Origin: Haematobia irritans
Lineage: Eukaryota; Arthropoda; Insecta; Diptera; Muscidae
Length of the DNA stretch: 64,000 nt
Assembly: GCF_050003625.1 (NCBI RefSeq)
Contig: NC_134397.1
Span: 68,360,669 to 68,424,668, forward strand
Direction: 5' to 3'
How positions within the stretch are numbered: position 1 is the first letter of the stretch; every line of letters begins with the position of its first letter. A model generated the notes under the pieces. That model saw only the letters and a program-made list of their open reading frames with translations, did no database searches and was not told the origin of the DNA. Of this stretch, positions 45,070-54,594 are shown one piece after another. The position numbers were made by a program, and so were the translations under genes.

Positions 45070-46299
45070 ATGCAGAGAAATTCAAAGACATCCACTGGGT
45101 TGCTAACTTCAGGGCCCAGTGGACGGGTATCGACTGGAGTTATAAATTTGGGCAATGACCAAGAGTTAGGCCCAATTAGTCGACCTGTAGACGGGTCGAC
45201 AGGTGGCGACAATTTGACAAGTCGGACCTTTTCCAAGGTAACGGCATCAAAAGGAGGTAATCCCTCACGAAAGAGATTCAAAGAACGCAGAAATGCTTTG
45301 TTTATCCTAAAGAAATTAGGATCAGTCGACCCAAGCACGTTGTCGGCTAAACAAAGCGATTCCTTAAAATGGGCTCAAGGAATTCTTGAGGCTGGAAAAA
45401 GGGAACGATCACCGGATGAGCTGCCATCCTCCAAAAGGGATCAACGATCGTTTGCCTCAGTTGCTAAAGACAGCCTTGTGATGGCTATCATAAATAAAGG
45501 AGCATTGGACGGTATGGTTCCAAAGCAAAAATGGGGGGAAATTGAGAATGCTTTGTCTGGCGTCTACTCACAGGTGCTGGAAAAGTTTCCCGACCCAGAT
45601 CCTCGACACCAAGAGGCTGGTGTCAATCAAGGACGATTTAAGCTAGTCGCATTTGAGGACCAGAGGTCTATAGAATGTTTTAAAGCTGCTCTGATACTAA
45701 TTGGTGAAGTTTGGGAAGGAGCTGCTCTAGAGTTAGTCGAGAAGAAAGACATACCGGCTAGACCAAGAGCACATGCGTGTATACCTGCAAACCCTCCTGA
45801 CCCTGAATCTATTTTAAATAGACTGAAACAATGCAATCCAGATCTTCCAACAGCTGATTGGAAGGTTGGCCGTTTGGATGAAGTGGATGGGCCAAGACGG
45901 CATGCAGTGTTTATATTGAACACTCAGTCTTTGCCACATCTAGCAAAGTCCCAGGGCCGTGTATGTTATGGCTTTCATTATATCCAAATGAAGGTGTATA
46001 AAAACGATCAGCTAAAGGATTCAGAAATGGACAAGCCTCTGTCTGAATCAGAAGTAAGCGGATCCTCTTGCGAAGTCGAGGGGGATACCAAGACATTTGA
46101 AGACATGGATAGATACCGTATGCGTGAGGAGGCTTCTATTGCCTCAGAACTCACCAAAGTTGAACCTATGGTTATTGCGAGAGTCACCGATATCTCTGAA
46201 GAGGACATTCTTGATGACTCGATTGAAGCGGCTGATGTGACGGTTGTTGAAAATCTCGATGGTCCTACGGATCCTCCAGATAAATCTTCATCATTGTAA
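45070..46299 (+). CDS. LINE ORF1 protein (DUF4780-like RNA-binding protein)
   Basis: 409 codons; the ATG sits in GCCACCATG, a strong start context. LINE ORF1 proteins bind the element RNA and form the particle that moves to the nucleus. The N-terminal 130 residues are Ser/Lys-rich and probably disordered. The region from about 140 to 320 looks like the DUF4780 domain (KQKWGEIENALSGVYSQVLE, PRAHACIPANPPDPESILNR, LPTADWKVGRLDE, GRVCYGFHYIQMKVYKND). The C-terminal 90 residues are acidic. There is no CCHC zinc knuckle, unlike jockey-type ORF1. The TAA is at 46297-46299, and it overlaps ORF2. The domain name is from memory. Confidence 0.85.
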   Translation: MQRNSKTSTGLLTSGPSGRVSTGVINLGNDQELGPISRPVDGSTGGDNLTSRTFSKVTASKGGNPSRKRFKERRNALFILKKLGSVDPSTLSAKQSDSLKWAQGILEAGKRERSPDELPSSKRDQRSFASVAKDSLVMAIINKGALDGMVPKQKWGEIENALSGVYSQVLEKFPDPDPRHQEAGVNQGRFKLVAFEDQRSIECFKAALILIGEVWEGAALELVEKKDIPARPRAHACIPANPPDPESILNRLKQCNPDLPTADWKVGRLDEVDGPRRHAVFILNTQSLPHLAKSQGRVCYGFHYIQMKVYKNDQLKDSEMDKPLSESEVSGSSCEVEGDTKTFEDMDRYRMREEASIASELTKVEPMVIARVTDISEEDILDDSIEAADVTVVENLDGPTDPPDKSSSL

Positions 46300-49200
46300 G
46301 GCTGCATGTGCTGCCTTAAAAGTTCTCCTGATGAAAGGGGACATAGATATAGTTCTTATTCAAGAACCATATGTTTATAAAAACAAAATATGTGAATTAA
46401 GTACTCCGGGGTTCAAACTATTGCAGTATACTGGTAATGATGTAAATCGAGCCTGTATAATGGCTAAAAACGAGCTCAACTTGTTTCTGCTTCCTTCAAT
46501 GTGCAATACAGACACTGTCGTTGCAAGTTTAGAAATAGCCAAATGCAAATATTGGGTATCTTCGGTCTACATGGGACATGACAGGGAGATGCCTCCATAT
46601 GCCGTTAAGACCTTAGTGGAGGAGTCACTGAAAACAAAGACGAAACTCATTATGGGATGCGATGCGAATGCACATCATAGTATATGGGGAAGTAGTGATA
46701 CTAATGCAAGGGGAGAGTCGCTAATAGAGTTTATTTTGCGTACTAATCTGGTAGTTTGCAACAAGGGAGATGTCCCAACCTTTGTCACTAAAAACAGGCA
46801 AGAGGTTTTGGACATCACCTTGGCCTCGCAAGAACTGAATGAAATGATATCTGAGTGGCAGGTTTTAAGTGAACACAGCTTCTCAGATCATCGCTACATC
46901 AGTTTCAAATTTGATGTTCATATCACCAAGATCATATTTCCGCCAAATGTTAGGAAAGCTGACTGGAATAGGTATAGGGAATCGTTCAATATGATGATAC
47001 CGGAAATAACAGAGACAAATATGAGAAATGTGCAAGATATCGAACACGCAGTGGAGCGGATTACTAAGGCCTTCAACATCTCACTGAAAGCTGCATGCCC
47101 TAGAGGAAAGCCAAGGGGGAAACATCGACCACCATGGTGGTCTACGGAAATAAGTAATATGAGGAAATCCTGCAGGAAGTTCTTTAACAAGGCAAAGTCC
47201 ACCAGAGCCCCTGAGGACTGGGACGCTTACAAGAAGAATCTGAGAGGATACAAGCGAGAACTGAGAAAGGCTCAGCATAACTCTTGGAATGCTTACTGCA
47301 GCAGTATTGAGAATACGTCCGAGGCTTCCAGACTACGGAAGGTTCTAGCATCCACCAACTCCGCTCCAGGTTTCATTAAAACATCGGAGGGCAATTGGAC
47401 AACGTCCAGTGAGGAGACGCTGGAGGTACTATTGGACACACATTTTCCTGGAAATCAGACGGTTGAACCATGTACTGGCGGTGCCACAGTTGCTCAGCGG
47501 TCGTTTCCTGTCGAGGACATTGTATCGGAAACTAGAATAAGATGGGCGCTAAATAGCTTTGGACCATTCAAATCCCCTGGACCTGATGGAATTACTCCGG
47601 CGGAGTTACAAGCTGTAACTGACAAAATTATCCCCTGGTTGTCGGTGATATATAAAGGATGTATCAACTTATCATATATCCCAGGAAAGTGGAGGGAAAC
47701 AAAAGTCGTTTTCATACCTAAAGCGGGAAAAGCCTCTCACTCGTGGGCGAAGGATTTCCGACCAATCAGTTTATCCTCATTCCTACTTAAGACTCTGGAG
47801 AGGATGATAGATATTTATCTTAGAACTAGCATCGATTCAAGTTTGTTCTCGAAACGACAGCATGCATACTCGAAGGGCAGGTCTACTGAGACCGCACTAC
47901 ATGAACTAGTCAGCTTTATTGAAAGCTCACTATCTGTCAAAGAATACACAATCGTGGCGTTTCTAGACATCGAAGGGGCGTTCAATAATGTCCATCCGAG
48001 CTCGATATTAAATGGACTGACAACTCTGAATGTTGATCCATGTATACTCAGGCTGTTAGACGAACTGCTAATGAAGAGACGTATTTCAGCCACACTAGGA
48101 CAAGCAAACATACAAAAGTATGTGAACAGAGGCACTCCCCAAGGAGGAGTTCTATCACCTCTTCTTTGGAATGTTGCTATAAATAGCCTTCTGGTTACTC
48201 TAGAAAAAGAAAGGATAAAAGTGGTGGCATACGCAGATGATGTAGCTCTGGCAGTCAGGGGAAAATTCCCATCCACAATCAGAGATATTATTCAGAGGGC
48301 CCTCCGGATGACTGAACAATGGGCGAAAGACAATGGTCTTGGGGTAAATCCTGCAAAGACAGAATTAGTCATGTACTGCAAAGATCGCAAAACTCCCACG
48401 GTTAGGCCTATTTCCTTAGGGGGTATTGAAATTCCCTTTGGTGATTGTGCAAAATACCTTGGCGTTATTTTGGACAGGAAGCTGAACTTTAAGCTTAATA
48501 TTGAAGAAAGGGCGAGGAAGGCAACTGTAGCTTTGTACTCGTGCAAAAAGGCAATAGGAAAAAAGTGGGGACTAAAACCAAAAATTGTGTATTGGCTATA
48601 CACGGCAGTGGTTAGACCTATAATGCTATATGGTGTTGTAGTCTGGTGGCCGGCACTTCAGAAACCGACTGGTTTAGATAAAGTTCAGCGTATGGCGTGT
48701 TTGTGTATTTCAGGCGCATTCAGCAAGACAGGAACAAATTCCCTTAATGTCATGATGCATCTATTGCCTTTAGACATTTTGGCCAAACAGTCAGCTGCAA
48801 CAACGGCTGTGCGGTTGCGCGAACTATCGCTGTGGTCGGAAAATGGTTACGGTCACAGTTCTGTCCTCAAAATAATGTCAGATGTGCCTAACGTAGTGGA
48901 TTACACTTTGGCGAGTCCACTTTTCGACAAAAAGTTTGAGACTCTAATCCCCAACAGTGAGGCGTGGTGCACACATACCCCGGGGAATAAAGAATATATA
49001 GATTTCTACACTGATGGCTCCAAATTGGATGGACAAGTGGGTTTCGGAGTATATTCTAATGATCTGGAACTTCAAATAGCGAAAAGATTACCTAATCACT
49101 GTAGTGTTTTTCAGGCTGAAATATTAGCAATAAGAGAGGTGGCGAATTGGCTGAGAAGTAATGTTCCAAAAAATGTGGGCATTAATATATACTCAGACAG

Positions 49201-49849
49201 TCAACCTGCAATAAAATCCTTGGACTCTGTGTTCCTCAACTCGAAAACGGCCATCGATTGCCGCAAATCTCTCAATGAGATGGCTGAGCAGTACAATATT
49301 CACCTAATATGGGTGCCTGGCCATAGGAACATTCCGGGGAACTGCGAAGCGGATGAGTTGGCAAGGCTAGGGACTACCTTACATATTCCAGGGGAACTAG
49401 AATTTGTTGGTATGCCCCTAGCTACCTGCAAGCTCATGCTGCGTGAGAAGGCTGTTATGATGGCAAATGTTCGATGGGAGAATTGCAAGGGTTGTAACGA
49501 CACCAAGCAAATATGGCCCCATTTCAACTTAAACCGCACACTAGATATGCTAATGTTCTCGAGACGTCAGGTATCACTCCTGATATCTGCTATAACGGGT
49601 CGCTGCCTGATAGGAGATTTTGCAAAAACTATTGGCGCGAAGTATAATGACTATTGTATGAGCTGTCATGATGCGGAGGAAAAAGAATCAATTAAACACC
49701 TCTTGTGTGAGTGTCCTGCATTTTGTGTAAAGCGCAAGCAACTATTAGGAGCATATAGCTTCAGATTACTGGCGGATCTGGAAAGCGTTAACTTGAGCAG
49801 TCTGCTAATATTTTTGGAACAATCTGGTTGGTTCAACAAAGAAAAATAA
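46259..49849 (+). CDS. LINE ORF2 polyprotein: endonuclease, reverse transcriptase, RNase H
   Basis: The first ATG is at 46259, after an in-frame TGA at 46238, giving about 1196 residues. It overlaps ORF1 by 41 bp in another frame, so reinitiation or frameshifting is likely. Endonuclease: RILQINLHHCKAA, DIVLIQEPY, MGCDANAHHSIWGSS, LDITLAS, SDHRYISF. Reverse transcriptase: FKSPGPDGITPAEL, DFRPISLSSFLLKTLER, AFLDIEGAFNNV, RGTPQGGVLSPLLWN, and catalytic YADD in VVAYADDVAL. RNase H: FYTDGSKLDG, FQAEILAIREVA, YSDSQPAIKS, NCEADELARLG. C-terminus: CMSCHDAEEKESIKHLLCEC. The enzyme nicks the target and copies element RNA onto it. All key residues are present, so it may be active. Confidence 0.93.
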   Translation: MVLRILQINLHHCKAACAALKVLLMKGDIDIVLIQEPYVYKNKICELSTPGFKLLQYTGNDVNRACIMAKNELNLFLLPSMCNTDTVVASLEIAKCKYWVSSVYMGHDREMPPYAVKTLVEESLKTKTKLIMGCDANAHHSIWGSSDTNARGESLIEFILRTNLVVCNKGDVPTFVTKNRQEVLDITLASQELNEMISEWQVLSEHSFSDHRYISFKFDVHITKIIFPPNVRKADWNRYRESFNMMIPEITETNMRNVQDIEHAVERITKAFNISLKAACPRGKPRGKHRPPWWSTEISNMRKSCRKFFNKAKSTRAPEDWDAYKKNLRGYKRELRKAQHNSWNAYCSSIENTSEASRLRKVLASTNSAPGFIKTSEGNWTTSSEETLEVLLDTHFPGNQTVEPCTGGATVAQRSFPVEDIVSETRIRWALNSFGPFKSPGPDGITPAELQAVTDKIIPWLSVIYKGCINLSYIPGKWRETKVVFIPKAGKASHSWAKDFRPISLSSFLLKTLERMIDIYLRTSIDSSLFSKRQHAYSKGRSTETALHELVSFIESSLSVKEYTIVAFLDIEGAFNNVHPSSILNGLTTLNVDPCILRLLDELLMKRRISATLGQANIQKYVNRGTPQGGVLSPLLWNVAINSLLVTLEKERIKVVAYADDVALAVRGKFPSTIRDIIQRALRMTEQWAKDNGLGVNPAKTELVMYCKDRKTPTVRPISLGGIEIPFGDCAKYLGVILDRKLNFKLNIEERARKATVALYSCKKAIGKKWGLKPKIVYWLYTAVVRPIMLYGVVVWWPALQKPTGLDKVQRMACLCISGAFSKTGTNSLNVMMHLLPLDILAKQSAATTAVRLRELSLWSENGYGHSSVLKIMSDVPNVVDYTLASPLFDKKFETLIPNSEAWCTHTPGNKEYIDFYTDGSKLDGQVGFGVYSNDLELQIAKRLPNHCSVFQAEILAIREVANWLRSNVPKNVGINIYSDSQPAIKSLDSVFLNSKTAIDCRKSLNEMAEQYNIHLIWVPGHRNIPGNCEADELARLGTTLHIPGELEFVGMPLATCKLMLREKAVMMANVRWENCKGCNDTKQIWPHFNLNRTLDMLMFSRRQVSLLISAITGRCLIGDFAKTIGAKYNDYCMSCHDAEEKESIKHLLCECPAFCVKRKQLLGAYSFRLLADLESVNLSSLLIFLEQSGWFNKEK

Positions 49850-49909
49850 TCAAGAAGGTTCAGCGGTTAAAACTAGAAGTGCCCATATGTAATAGGTACT
49901 TTTAGTTAA

Positions 49910-49991
49910 TGTGGTATCACAATGGACTGAATAGTCTAAGTGAGCCTGAATCTTAATCGGGCTGCCACTTTAACCTAACCTAACCTAACCT
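49910..49991 (+). promoter_or_regulatory. LINE 3' recognition region and (TAACC)5 tail
   Basis: This segment (TGTGGTATCACAATGGACTG, AATAGTCTAAGTGAGC, TCGGGCTGCCAC and five TAACC units) is the part shared with the SINEs. In other LINE/SINE pairs such a region is what the reverse transcriptase recognises. TGGACTGAATAGTCT contains the inverted pair GACT/AGTC and could form a stem. Recognition is inferred. Confidence 0.75.
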
Positions 49992-50003
49992 AACCAGATC
50001 GGA

Positions 50004-50545
50004 TAAAATTAGCTCCTGCAGCAAGTGCGGGAAATCAAATTTAGGGATCGGCTTATATGGGGTCTATATATAATTGTAGACCAAGCGGATGAAATTTCCA
50101 CTTCTAGGACATGCAGGAAATCAAATCTGGGGATCGGTTTATATTGGGGCTATATATAATTATGAACCGATATGAACCAATTTTTGCATGGTGTTTAGAG
50201 GGCTTATGATAACACCACCTGCCAAATTTCAACCGGTTTGGACGAAATTTGCACATCCAGGAAGCTCCTGAAACCAAATCTGGGAATCGGTTTATATGGG
50301 GGCTATATATTATTATGGAATCGGTGAAATTTGTTACTAGAAGTGGCTCCGGTGGATGGTTGTTGGAGAGCATATATTAACATCGCGTACCATATCGCAA
50401 TGTGATCGAATAAAATTTACTCCTCCAATGGGCTGCGCAAGCTAAATTTAGGGTTGGGTTTATATGGGGCCTATACCTAAAATTGGTCCGATATGCCAAT
50501 ACCATCCGACTTACAACTACTTGTGCCAAGTTTTCTTTTAGAGTC
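50004..50545 (-). mobile_element. DINE-1-like type A element A10, right part
   Basis: This is array sequence continuing from the LINE target: CTCCTGCAGCAAGTGCGGGA, GGTTTATATTGGGGCTATAT, then ACCATCCGACTTACAACTAC and TTGTGCCAAG, which mark the edge of the GTCY core. The units are more diverged than in other copies, and the core is truncated. Confidence 0.65.
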
Positions 50546-51542
50546 GAATAACTTAACTATAGGGTCAAAGCGACTTCATTGAAAAGTTTATCGACTTTTG
50601 GGCAACCTGTTTTGCCACAAGGACGAACGATATTGAATTTGGAAAAAATTGGATCAAATTTAGATATAGCACCCATATATATGTCACGAAAAACACAATT
50701 TTCGTGAATCCCAAGATTTGTCGTGAATTAATAAAATTGTCGTGAATCGTGCGGGAGCGTGAGGAAAAAACGTTGTTCGTGAGTGAGCATGCGCGAGTAT
50801 GACTTTTCATTTCGCGAATTTGCATGAGCGTGAATTCATATCTACATGGCGTGCGTGAGTGAAATTTCATTCATGCGAGCATCCAAGTATATATTTACTG
50901 TACAAATAACAACAAACATTAAAAAATCTAATAAAACGTTATACGTCTATCATTACAAACAAACTATTTTATAGCCGGGTAATTCCAAAGTATATGACCC
51001 TTTAACATGCATATCAACTATAAAAATCAACACCCTAAAACGCTTAGATTGTAATGATGTTTACTGTACTCATATCGAATAAAAGTATGCAAGAATTATG
51101 CAATAGAATATAGCTTTTCGTTTATGTTTTTTTTACCCACAATAAATGAATTCAAACACGAAAATCGTTTAAGTTTTTATATGTAACGACCGTTACTTTT
51201 TAAAAGAATTTTTTTTTGATAAATAATTTTCTTTGATTTGAAAACAAACCTATTACTGAAAGAAATCATTACAAAGAATTTAATCAGATTTTTTACTTGA
51301 CACATCCTGTGCAAAATTTTACAATACATGATATTTTTTTCCGAAATATGAAAACAGCACATTTATAAAGTAACGATCGTTACATTTTTGATGGTCAAAA
51401 ATAGTATTGAAATTAGATTTTTTATGAATGCTTTCGGCTGCTACCGAAGCTTGAACTTTCGTAGGTCCATGGCATGGCGACCCGAAATTTTAAAATTTTA
51501 GCGATATCTATAAAAAATTCGGGGTGGAAAGGGTTAATGTTC
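50546..51542. other. Mixed remnants, mostly unassigned
   Basis: 50600-50690 is a type C DINE-1-like fragment (GACGAACGATATTGAATTTG, TTTAGATATAGCACCCATAT). 50690-50885 is rich in CGTGAA/CGTGAG motifs. 51182-51196 and 51370-51383 carry GTAACGACCGTTAC and the perfect palindrome GTAACGATCGTTAC, possibly ends of a small inverted-repeat element. 51533-51542 (GTTAATGTTCTA) belongs to the type C module interrupted by the next element. Confidence 0.4.
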
Positions 51543-51544
51543 TA

Positions 51545-52810
51545 AATGGTGATACGGTCAAAATTTGGTCAATATAAACTTGACGTATTTCTTTCAATTT
51601 TGCATTTAAAAAACCTGAACACCCCTCATTTTGAAGGTGTGTGTGTGTGTAGAATGTTGCTCCTGTTTTGATTTTGGAATTCGCTCTTCAGTTGTCAAAA
51701 TGCCGTGCAAGCAAGAAGAGCGGCGTATCAAAATTTTGCTCGCGCATCGCGAAAATCCGAGCTACTCGCACGCAAAGCTGGCAAAATCGCTAAAAGTTGC
51801 TAAAAGTGTTTGGGGAACGTTTGTCGAAGCCAGGAAGTCTGTATCGGGGGGGAAATCGAAAACCGGAAGCCGCTGAGACGAAAAAGAGAGTTGCCGGTAT
51901 TTCAAGCGAAACCCTAACCTCTCTCCCAGATGCCGCAAATAAGCTGGGTGTATCGTCTACAACCGTGCATCGAGCCAAAAAACGAGCCGGACTATCGACT
52001 TACAAGAAGGTAGTGACTCCAAATCGCGATGATAAACAAAATACGACGGCCAAAGCGCGATCCCGGAGGCTGTACATGACGATGCTGACGAAGTTTGACT
52101 GCGTGGTAATGGACGATGAATCCTACGTCAAAGCCGACTACAAGCAGCTTCCGGGACAGGAGTTTTATACGGCAAAAGGAAGGGGAAAGGTAGCAGATAT
52201 TTTCAAGAACATAAAACTGTCAAAGTTCGCAAAGAAATATCTGGTTTGGCAAGCCATCTGTACCTGTGGCTTGAAAAACAACATTTTCATAGCTTCCGGG
52301 ACTGTCAACCAAGAAATTTACGTGAGAGAGTGTTTGAATAAACGTCTGCTGCCTTTCCTGAAGAAACACGGTTGTTCCGTACTGTTTTGGCATCTTGCCA
52401 TTACGGTAAAAAGGCCATGGAGTGGTACGCCGCCAACAACGTGCAGGTGGTTCCCAAGGACAAGAACCCTCCCAACACGCCAGAGCTCCGCCCCATTGAG
52501 AAATACTGGGCTATTGTCAAGCGGAACCTAAAGAAGACCAAAAAAACTGCTAAGGACGAGCAGCAGTTCAAGGCAAACTGGCTTTCTGCGGCGAAGAAGG
52601 TGGACAAGGTGGCTGTACAAAATCTGATGGCAGGTGTCAAGCGTGAGGCCCGGCAATTCGGATTTGGAAAAGCGAAAGCCTAACTGAATATTTTTCCTGA
52701 ATTTTGTACTAATTGAACTTGAAAAAGAAATTTAATTTGATTTTTTAAATAAAAGATTTCACCGATTTACACGCGTTTTCCCTTGGCCAAATTTTGACCG
52801 TATCATCCTT
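51545..52810 (+). mobile_element. DD37E Tc1/mariner-type transposon, 1266 bp
   Basis: Inverted ends contain GATACGGTCAAAATTTGG, identical at both sides, within about 25 imperfect bp. TA flanks the element (51543-51544, 52811-52812). The target is the type C module (CTTAATGTTCTTAAATATGG in the uninterrupted copy at 28840), which reads on across. A short GT run lies at 51640-51652. Confidence 0.9.
51700..52683 (+). pseudogene. DD37E transposase, two breaks and a lost catalytic Asp
   Basis: The ATG is at 51700 (MPCKQEERRIKILLAHRENP). The helix-turn-helix parts are ENPSYSHAKLAKSLKVAKS and LGVSSTTVHRAKKRAGLST. The frame changes at the G-run 51846-51852. The first catalytic Asp is in VVMDDESYVKAD and the catalytic Glu in PELRPIEKYWAIVK. 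Around 52385 a small deletion, which I estimate at about 10 bp, removes the WPD expected before LASCHYGKKAMEW and shifts frame, so the second catalytic Asp is gone. The spacing from that position to Glu fits 37 residues. Related DD37E elements are known from mosquitoes. Confidence 0.85.
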
Positions 52811-53156
52811 TAAATATAGAAATGCGGTTTATCTCCCAAACCTATACCATTAATACATTTCACCCATTTTTTTGAAGCTAGTACAATTTTAACCCAAAAA
52901 GTACACGTTTTTAATCTTATTTGTACATTTGAAGAAATAGATTTTTTCCCGCATTCTGAGTATTTCATTCGAGTTAGCTTTAATTCAGAATCGGATGGGT
53001 TAAGTTTTCCACTTTAAGAAGGAAAAATATATCTCAGGAGAACAAAGGTAATTTGTATTCTCAAAAAGTACTCAAAACAATGAACAAAAGTACTATTGCG
53101 CTTTATACCTCTCTCTCTCTCTCTCTTTCTTTCTTTGAAATCATCTTTGAGCTCAA
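52811..53156. other. Type C module remainder, then unassigned
   Basis: 52811-52862 (GAAATGCGGTTTATCTCCCA) completes the type C terminal module broken by the DD37E element. 52863-53108 is unassigned. 53109-53135 is a CT-rich microsatellite directly before the SINE. Confidence 0.55.
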
Positions 53157-53496
53157 GGTTAGGTTAGGTGGCAGCCCGATGTATCAGGCTCACTTAGACT
53201 ATTCAGTCCATTGTGATACCACATTGATGAACTTCTCTCTTATCACTGAGTGCTGCCCGTTTCCATGTTAAGCTCAATGACAAGGGACCTCCTTTCTATA
53301 GCCGAGTCCGAACGGCGTTCCACATTGCAGTGAAACCACTTAGAGAAGCTTTGAAACCCTCAGAAATGTCATCAGCATTACTGAGCTGGGATAACCCACC
53401 GCTGAAAAACTTTTTGGTGTTCGGTCGAAGCAAGAATCGAATCCACGACCTTGTGTATGCAAGGCGGGCAAGCTAACCATTGCACCACGGAGGCTC
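53157..53496 (-). mobile_element. tRNA-derived SINE, copy 2
   Basis: 340 bp in minus orientation, flanked by TTTGAGCTCAA (53146-53156) and TTTGAGCACAA (53497-53507), an 11-bp duplication with one mismatch. The head, middle and LINE-like tail match copy 1. Two TAACC units remain. A-box region TGGTGCAATGG is intact; the B box reads GGATTCGATTC, one change from copy 1. Confidence 0.92.
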
Positions 53497-54594
53497 TTTG
53501 AGCACAATATCAATTAAATGTCGAAAACGTTAAAACTACTGTTTACTGCTGAGTATGAGTATTGCATGCACGCTTAGCATCACCAATGGATGTGCGAATT
53601 GTGGCGTTTTTTTTTTTTGGACCACTATGTATGATTGCATAAAAATACTTTGCGTGTTTTAATTGATAACATTTGAATTCGTTGACATTATTCATTTTAC
53701 GAGCTGTCCCATGAGTCTTGAGTCAATGCGAATGAGTTGTGAGACTGCGAAGCCTAGATTGATGCAGCCTGACGAACCATGAATGTCAGAAAAGGCCTAG
53801 CGGACATAGAAACTCGACCAGCTAGCCCAGCTATCTTAAGTGTTTTTGGTGTTTGATGGTGGTGTTATGTAAGGCATTTTGAATTGTAAAACATTTGTTT
53901 GATGCAAACAATGTATCGCAGCAAATCAAATTCATTTAAATATTCACGCTCACACATCAGCATTTGGACTGGAGATAAATTGTGTGCACGAACGACACTT
54001 ACTCATTGGTTTTTGCATTGATTGAAGTCTAATTAAATGGGACTGCGTCCAGTTGGGATTGTATAGAAAAAAAAAAAAAAACAGAAAACGTATGAATAAA
54101 ATCTCTTTTTATGAATTCCTAAAAAATGTTGCATGCTACCGCATAGTGCATGGAGACTGCAGCAGTATCTCAATTTAATTGGATTGTGTCAACCAGGATA
54201 TTTTGCATGTACTAACAAGGTGTGAATATTTTGAATATTTTTATGCGAAAAAATGGGTTATTTTTTCCTATATAAACACGTACATATGAAATTGAGGTAT
54301 AAGATTTATAAATACCCTAGTGGTATATCATAGGCTACAAATATTTCAACAAATGTTGTTATGAATGTTAGAAATTTGGGTAGAATGGTATCAGTTTTTT
54401 GGATGAAACTTCAGAAAATAAAGAGATGACATATTTTATATGAAATTGCAACAAATTTTGTCACTATTAATATTTCAGCTGTACTGAAAAAAATATTTAT
54501 GTGATATTGTAGATTGCTCACCTTAAATTTTAGGATGCGCAATTTACAAAATATTAAGAACAAATTTCTATAAAATTATGAAATTTTAATCACA
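53497..54594. other. Unassigned, apparently single-copy
   Basis: No repeat, domain or RNA gene is recognised. A poly-A run lies at 54066-54080. It is possibly host intergenic or intronic sequence. Confidence 0.4.

Larger units (their letters stand above)
44964..49991 (+). mobile_element. Full-length, apparently intact LINE (I/LOA group), 5.03 kb
   Basis: Two long overlapping ORFs, a 106-bp 5' leader, a 142-bp 3' UTR and a tail of five TAACC units are flanked by AACCAGATCGGA (44952-44963, 49992-50003). The outer AACC of the duplication is ambiguous with the tail. The apurinic-type endonuclease, reverse transcriptase, RNase H and C-terminal Cys/His motif order fits the I group. The wording of the motifs and the DUF4780-like ORF1 favour the LOA clade. 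No stop or frameshift is seen. A truncated relative is at 19235 and an older one at 36676. Confidence 0.93.

Noticed and set aside
50997..51532. piggyBac-type element with CCCTTT ends and TTAA
   Set aside because: Only six end bases match, the left side lacks TTAA, and the right-hand TTAA belongs to a DINE-1-like module.
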